A stretch of DNA of 8,288 nucleotides from Spyradocola merdavium (GTDB lineage: Bacteria; Bacillota; Clostridia; Christensenellales; UBA1750): positions 1-8,288 of the forward strand of contig DVIM01000111.1 in NCBI GenBank assembly GCA_018711265.1, in the 5' to 3' direction. Positions 5,423 through 8,288 of this stretch are shown in pieces. Position 1 is the stretch's first letter. Every line of letters begins with the position of its first letter. The position numbers and the translations under genes were made by a program. The notes beneath the pieces are model-generated. The model had not been told where the DNA came from. It saw nothing but the letters and a program-made list of their open reading frames with translations, and did not search any database.

Positions 5423-6160
5423 TTAGTCCTCCTCTTCCTCCTCGGGCAGGTTGGCGTTGTGGTAGACCTCGGAGACGTCGTCCAGGTCGTTGAGCATGTC
5501 GAGGATCTTCTGCAGGCGCTCCAGGTCCTCGCCCGCGGGATCGGTGGTGTTCTGCGGGACGAGGGTGGACTCGGCGGAGCTGATGGTGTACTTGCCCTCG
5601 AGCTTTTCGCGGACGGACTCGACCTCGTTGGGGTCGGTCTCGATCTCGGCATAGCCCTCGTCAAAGGCGACGTCGTTGGCGCCGGCGTCGATGGCGTCCA
5701 TCATGACCTCGTCCTCGTCCAGGTTCTCGCCCTCGAGCACGATGAGGCCCTTGCGGTCGAACATCCAGGCCACGCAGCCGGTCGCGCCCAGGGACCCGCC
5801 GTGCTTCTCAAAGCAGTGGCGCACGTCCGAGGCGGTGCGGTTGAGGTTGTCGGTGATGCAGTCGACGATGATGGCGGTGCCTGCGGGACCGTAGCCCTCG
5901 TAGGTGACCTCCTTGTAGTTTTCGCCCTGGCCCTCGCCCGAGGCCTTCTTGATGGAGCGGTTGATGTTGTCGTTGGGCATGTTGTTGTACTTCGCCTTGG
6001 CGATGACGTCGCGCAGCTTGGCGTTGAGCGCCGGGTCCGGTCCGCCGGCCTTGACGGCGATGGCGATCTCGCGGCCGATCTTGGTGAAGATCTTGCCGCG
6101 GGCGGCATCCGTCTTGCCCTTCTTCATCTGAATGTTATGCCACTTGGAATGTCCGGACAT
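5423..6160 (-). CDS. yebC: YebC/TACO1 family translation factor
   Basis: The 245-residue protein is of normal length for the family and begins MSGHSKWHNIQMKKGKTDAA, the diagnostic YebC N-terminus. AARGKIFTKIGREI, NMPNDNINRSIKKASG (near 60-75) and YEGYGPAGTAIIVDCITDN (about 83-101) follow, all conserved. YebC/PmpR proteins were long annotated as transcriptional regulators; recent work on bacterial YebC and mitochondrial TACO1 supports a role on the ribosome in relieving stalls, notably at polyproline. The start at 6160 follows GGGAGGG; an in-frame ATG at 6205 would overlap the -10 of the promoter and is rejected. The C-terminus is a run of acidic residues (EEEEED). It is not beside the ruvABC genes that often accompany yebC. 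Confidence 0.97.
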   Translation of the reverse strand: MSGHSKWHNIQMKKGKTDAARGKIFTKIGREIAIAVKAGGPDPALNAKLRDVIAKAKYNNMPNDNINRSIKKASGEGQGENYKEVTYEGYGPAGTAIIVDCITDNLNRTASDVRHCFEKHGGSLGATGCVAWMFDRKGLIVLEGENLDEDEVMMDAIDAGANDVAFDEGYAEIETDPNEVESVREKLEGKYTISSAESTLVPQNTTDPAGEDLERLQKILDMLNDLDDVSEVYHNANLPEEEEED

Positions 6161-6203
6161 ACGGTAAATCCCTCCCGAGAATGCTGTGAAATGCTTACCC
6201 GTC

Positions 6204-6233
6204 ATTATACCACACCTTTTCGCCTCCCGTAAA
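6204..6233 (-). promoter_or_regulatory. sigma-A promoter for yebC with extended -10
   Basis: On the minus strand a perfect TATAAT (6209-6204) is preceded by TGG, forming an extended -10. TTTACG (6233-6228) lies 18 bases upstream as a moderate -35. The start site would be near 6197, leaving a leader of about 37 bases. No clear terminator separates this from yunB (stop at 6290), so some read-through from yunB is possible. Confidence 0.78.
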
Positions 6234-6289
6234 GGGAAACGGAGGGCTTTCGGCGCTCGTTTTAGGTAATGGCAAGGTTAATTCTCGCC

Positions 6290-6952
6290 TCAGGAGCCGG
6301 ACATATCGGGCAGAAGGTTGAGCATATCCTCCGTGGAGTCCACGTTGACGTAGGATTGCGGCACCTGGCCCACGATCACGGTCTCGGCCACGGGAACCTG
6401 GGCGACGACCTCGACCTCGCGGGCGCCGGTGGGGATGACGATGCGCATGTTGGCCCGGATGCGGATGTAGACCTTGTGGCGCGTCTGGTTGATGCCGGCG
6501 GTGCGGAACTCCGTGACAAACTCCGAGGAGACCGAGCCCACGGGCACGACCTTGACGAGCATCTCGGGTCCGCGGCCGGCCAGCAGCGGGCTGCCGGTCG
6601 CCGAGCCGATGGAGATGCGGATGGACTGGTCCGCGATGTCGGCGATGTACTGCTGCGCGGTCAGCGCCGTCTGCGTCGAGATGCGGTTCATGTTGACGGT
6701 GTTGGCCTGCAGGAGCGTCACGCGGCCCTGCCCGTCCGTATCGACGCGGATCAGGTCCTCATAGGTGATGGCGCTCAGGTTCCGCGCGATGGCGGAATTC
6801 ACGGCGTCCAGGGCGATGGCGCGCACGCGGGATTCGGCGGTGTTGAGGATGATGGGCCGCAGGTTGACCTCGGTGACGACGGCGATGGCGATCCCCAGCG
6901 CGAGCACGACCCCCAGCGCCAGAAGGAGCAGGCCCTTTTTCCCCTTTCTCAA
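6290..6952 (-). CDS. yunB: sporulation protein YunB
   Basis: The 220-residue protein has a basic N-terminus, one membrane helix at about residues 8-27, then VNLRPIILNTAESRVRAIALDAVNSAI, the characteristic YunB start. The body is outside the membrane or in the forespore-mother cell space. It contains NTVNMNRISTQTALTAQQYI near 84-103, a GSATGSPLLAGRGPE turn and a C-terminal TEDMLNLLPDM. In Bacillus subtilis yunB is in the sigma-E regulon and is needed for normal sporulation; its molecular role is unclear. The start is a TTG at 6952: no in-frame ATG fits, and a purine-rich AAGGAGAGGGGGG lies just upstream. This is a less common start codon. A possible sigma-E-type promoter lies upstream at 7001-7028. 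Confidence 0.9.
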   Translation of the reverse strand: MRKGKKGLLLLALGVVLALGIAIAVVTEVNLRPIILNTAESRVRAIALDAVNSAIARNLSAITYEDLIRVDTDGQGRVTLLQANTVNMNRISTQTALTAQQYIADIADQSIRISIGSATGSPLLAGRGPEMLVKVVPVGSVSSEFVTEFRTAGINQTRHKVYIRIRANMRIVIPTGAREVEVVAQVPVAETVIVGQVPQSYVNVDSTEDMLNLLPDMSGS

Positions 6953-6999
6953 GGAACACCCCCCTCTCCTTGCAGGAAAATCCCGGCGCCCCGGCGAAT

Positions 7000-7005
7000 T
7001 ATACT
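7000..7005 (+). promoter_or_regulatory. probable -10 element for the PBP gene
   Basis: TATACT at 7000-7005 is a good -10 hexamer 53 bases before the PBP start codon. I see no good -35 at 16-18 bases upstream (the sequence there is AAAATC-like). It overlaps the candidate yunB promoter on the other strand, so the two genes probably compete for this DNA. Confidence 0.4.
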
Positions 7006-7028
7006 ATGTTTCTGCGCATCCGCTTTAT
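7001..7028 (-). promoter_or_regulatory. possible sigma-E-like promoter for yunB
   Basis: On the minus strand CATAGTAT (7008-7001) resembles the sigma-E -10 consensus CATACANT, and an ATA (7028-7026) lies 17 bases upstream, within the usual range for the sigma-E -35 core. The assignment rests on motif similarity and the known sigma-E control of yunB in Bacillus. A TATAAT on the same strand (7003-6998) gives a sigma-A alternative with no convincing -35. Confidence 0.35.
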
Positions 7029-7033
7029 GCGCA
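7013..7033 (+). repeat. inverted repeat in the predicted PBP leader
   Basis: TGCGCAT at 7013-7019 and ATGCGCA at 7027-7033 form a perfect 7-bp stem with a seven-base loop. If transcription begins near 7012, the hairpin would sit at the very 5' end of the PBP messenger RNA, 11 bases ahead of the ribosome binding site (7045-7050). No T run follows, so it is not a terminator. Confidence 0.45.
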
Positions 7034-7057
7034 CCCAACTTCCCAGGAGGAACCCGC

Positions 7058-8288
7058 ATGCTGAAGAAGAACAAGGACAATTCCGAAACCCCGGAGGGCC
7101 GCAAGGCGCGCCGCCCTTCCTTCTCCCCGTTCAAGCCCAGGGATAAGCAGCCAAACTTCATCCTCTCGGTGCTGTGCCACACGGTCTGCATCCTGCTGGT
7201 GGTGGTGCTGGTCTTCGGGGTCGGCGGCTTCGGCGCGCTGATGGGCGTGGCCAAGGGGTATTACGAGACGACGCCGGACCTGGACGTGGACAAGATCGAG
7301 ACGCAGAACCTCACCTCCTTCATCTACGACTGCAACGGCGAGCTCATCACCGCCTACAAGGGAACGGAGAACCGCGTCTGGGCCTATTACGACGAGATCC
7401 CGGAGAATTTGGTCTACGCCTTTGTGGCCGTGGAGGACGCGCGCTTCTTCACCCACAACGGCATCGACATCAAGCGCATCATCGGCGCCTTTGTCTCCAA
7501 CCTGCAGAACGAGAGCACGCAGGGCGGCTCCACCATCACCCAGCAGCTCGTCAAGACCACGCTGCTGTCCACCGAGCAGAGCTACAAGCGCAAGCTGCAG
7601 GAGGCGTACCTGGCCATCGAGCTGGAGAGCGAATACTCCAAGGAGCAGATTCTGGAGTGGTACCTCAACATCATCCCCTTGGGCGAGAGCAACTACGGCG
7701 TCAAGGCCGCGGCCAAGGACTACTACGACAAGGACCTGTCGGAGCTGACGCTGCGCGAGTGCGCGTCCCTTGCGGCCATCACCCGCAACCCCAGCCGCTA
7801 CAACCCGCGCCGCAACTACTACGGCACGGGCGAGCCGAGCATCATCGACGACCGCACGGACTACGTGCTGGAGTGCATGTACGACAACGGGTTCATCACC
7901 AAGGCGGAGTACGACGCGGCGCTCGCGGATTCGCTCACCGTGGTGGAGGATTCCACGGTCAACGACCTGTACGACATGCCCTCTGCCGTGGAAACGGTGC
8001 TCGACGACGCGGTGACGGAGCTCCTTGCGGACCGCGGCCTGGAGGACACGAGCGAAAACCGCTCCGCCGTCCGCCGCGAGATCCAGGAAGGCGGCTACCA
8101 CATCTACTCCACCATCGACCCGGAGATCCAGAACATCGTCGAGGATGTGCTCTACAACTGGGAGGACTATCCGAAGCTGGCGGACCCCTCGGACGAATAC
8201 GCCAGCAGCACGCAGGCCATCCAGCCCCAGGCCGCCTGCGTGATCTACGACTACACATCCGGCGAGATCCGCGCGGTCGTGGGCAGCC
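7058..8288 (+). CDS. class A penicillin-binding protein (PBP1a type), N-terminal 410 residues
   Basis: The ATG at 7058 follows AGGAGG (7045-7050). The frame stays open to the window edge, so the gene is partial. It encodes a basic cytoplasmic tail (about 1-32), one membrane helix (about 34-62) and a complete GT51 glycosyltransferase domain that polymerises lipid II. The five GT51 motifs are visible: EDARFFTHNG (126-135, catalytic Glu126), GGSTITQQLVK (156-166), RKLQE (178-182, second Glu182), KEQILEWYLN (195-204) and a final RNPSRYNP (243-250). After a linker of about 120 residues the transpeptidase domain is beginning (AACVIYDYTSGEIRAVVGS); the SxxK active-site serine would lie beyond the window. 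It is divergent from yunB. Whether it acts in vegetative growth or in sporulation cannot be told here. Confidence 0.96.
   Translation, partial: MLKKNKDNSETPEGRKARRPSFSPFKPRDKQPNFILSVLCHTVCILLVVVLVFGVGGFGALMGVAKGYYETTPDLDVDKIETQNLTSFIYDCNGELITAYKGTENRVWAYYDEIPENLVYAFVAVEDARFFTHNGIDIKRIIGAFVSNLQNESTQGGSTITQQLVKTTLLSTEQSYKRKLQEAYLAIELESEYSKEQILEWYLNIIPLGESNYGVKAAAKDYYDKDLSELTLRECASLAAITRNPSRYNPRRNYYGTGEPSIIDDRTDYVLECMYDNGFITKAEYDAALADSLTVVEDSTVNDLYDMPSAVETVLDDAVTELLADRGLEDTSENRSAVRREIQEGGYHIYSTIDPEIQNIVEDVLYNWEDYPKLADPSDEYASSTQAIQPQAACVIYDYTSGEIRAVVGS

Noticed and set aside
6221..6250. Possible hairpin around CCGT...ACGG between yunB and yebC
   Set aside because: Only four base pairs are continuous and there is no suitable T run; the sequence is better explained as the -35 region of the yebC promoter.
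7025..8101. A 358-codon open frame on the minus strand opposite the PBP gene
   Set aside because: The plus strand carries all GT51 motifs in order; the opposite frame is composition-driven and has no ribosome binding site.

Overview
The window looks like chromosomal DNA from a GC-rich, spore-forming member of the Bacillota, most likely class Clostridia. The evidence is strong AGGAGG ribosome binding sites in front of nearly every gene, sigma-A-type promoters, a YunB sporulation protein, a DUF378 protein and a YebC factor. Third codon positions are heavily G/C. I cannot name a genus from the sequence alone.

Layout. (1) 1-2356: the 5' end of a DUF2961/GH172 glycoside hydrolase gene (minus strand, cut by the window edge) is divergent from a complete L-fucose isomerase gene, fucI (plus). 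Two back-to-back sigma-A promoters lie between them, and fucI ends in a strong hairpin terminator. (2) 2357-4031, minus strand: a ManD/RspA-type enolase-superfamily sugar-acid dehydratase, then an intrinsic terminator, then a small predicted lipoprotein gene. (3) 4032-5401: a divergent regulatory region with a perfect 7-3-7 inverted repeat, followed on the plus strand by three closely spaced small genes: a conserved 100-residue protein of unknown function, a two-helix DUF378 membrane protein and a flavin-reductase-like FMN protein. They end in a long, nearly perfect hairpin that faces yebC. (4) 5423-6952, minus strand: yebC with its own extended -10 promoter, and yunB upstream of it. (5) 7058 to the end, plus strand: the N-terminal part of a class A penicillin-binding protein with a complete set of GT51 motifs, divergent from yunB.

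Functionally, the left half is about carbohydrate use: a GH172 hydrolase that probably releases a furanose sugar, an aldose-ketose isomerase for L-fucose or D-arabinose, and a sugar-acid dehydratase. No kinase, aldolase or transporter lies inside the window. The right half is housekeeping: translation, sporulation and peptidoglycan synthesis. There is no CRISPR array, rRNA, tRNA, insertion sequence or phage gene. I see no clearly new multi-gene system. The points most worth following are the GH172/fucI pairing, the operator-like palindrome at 4146-4162, the terminator touching the lipoprotein ribosome binding site, and the overlapping yunB/PBP promoters.
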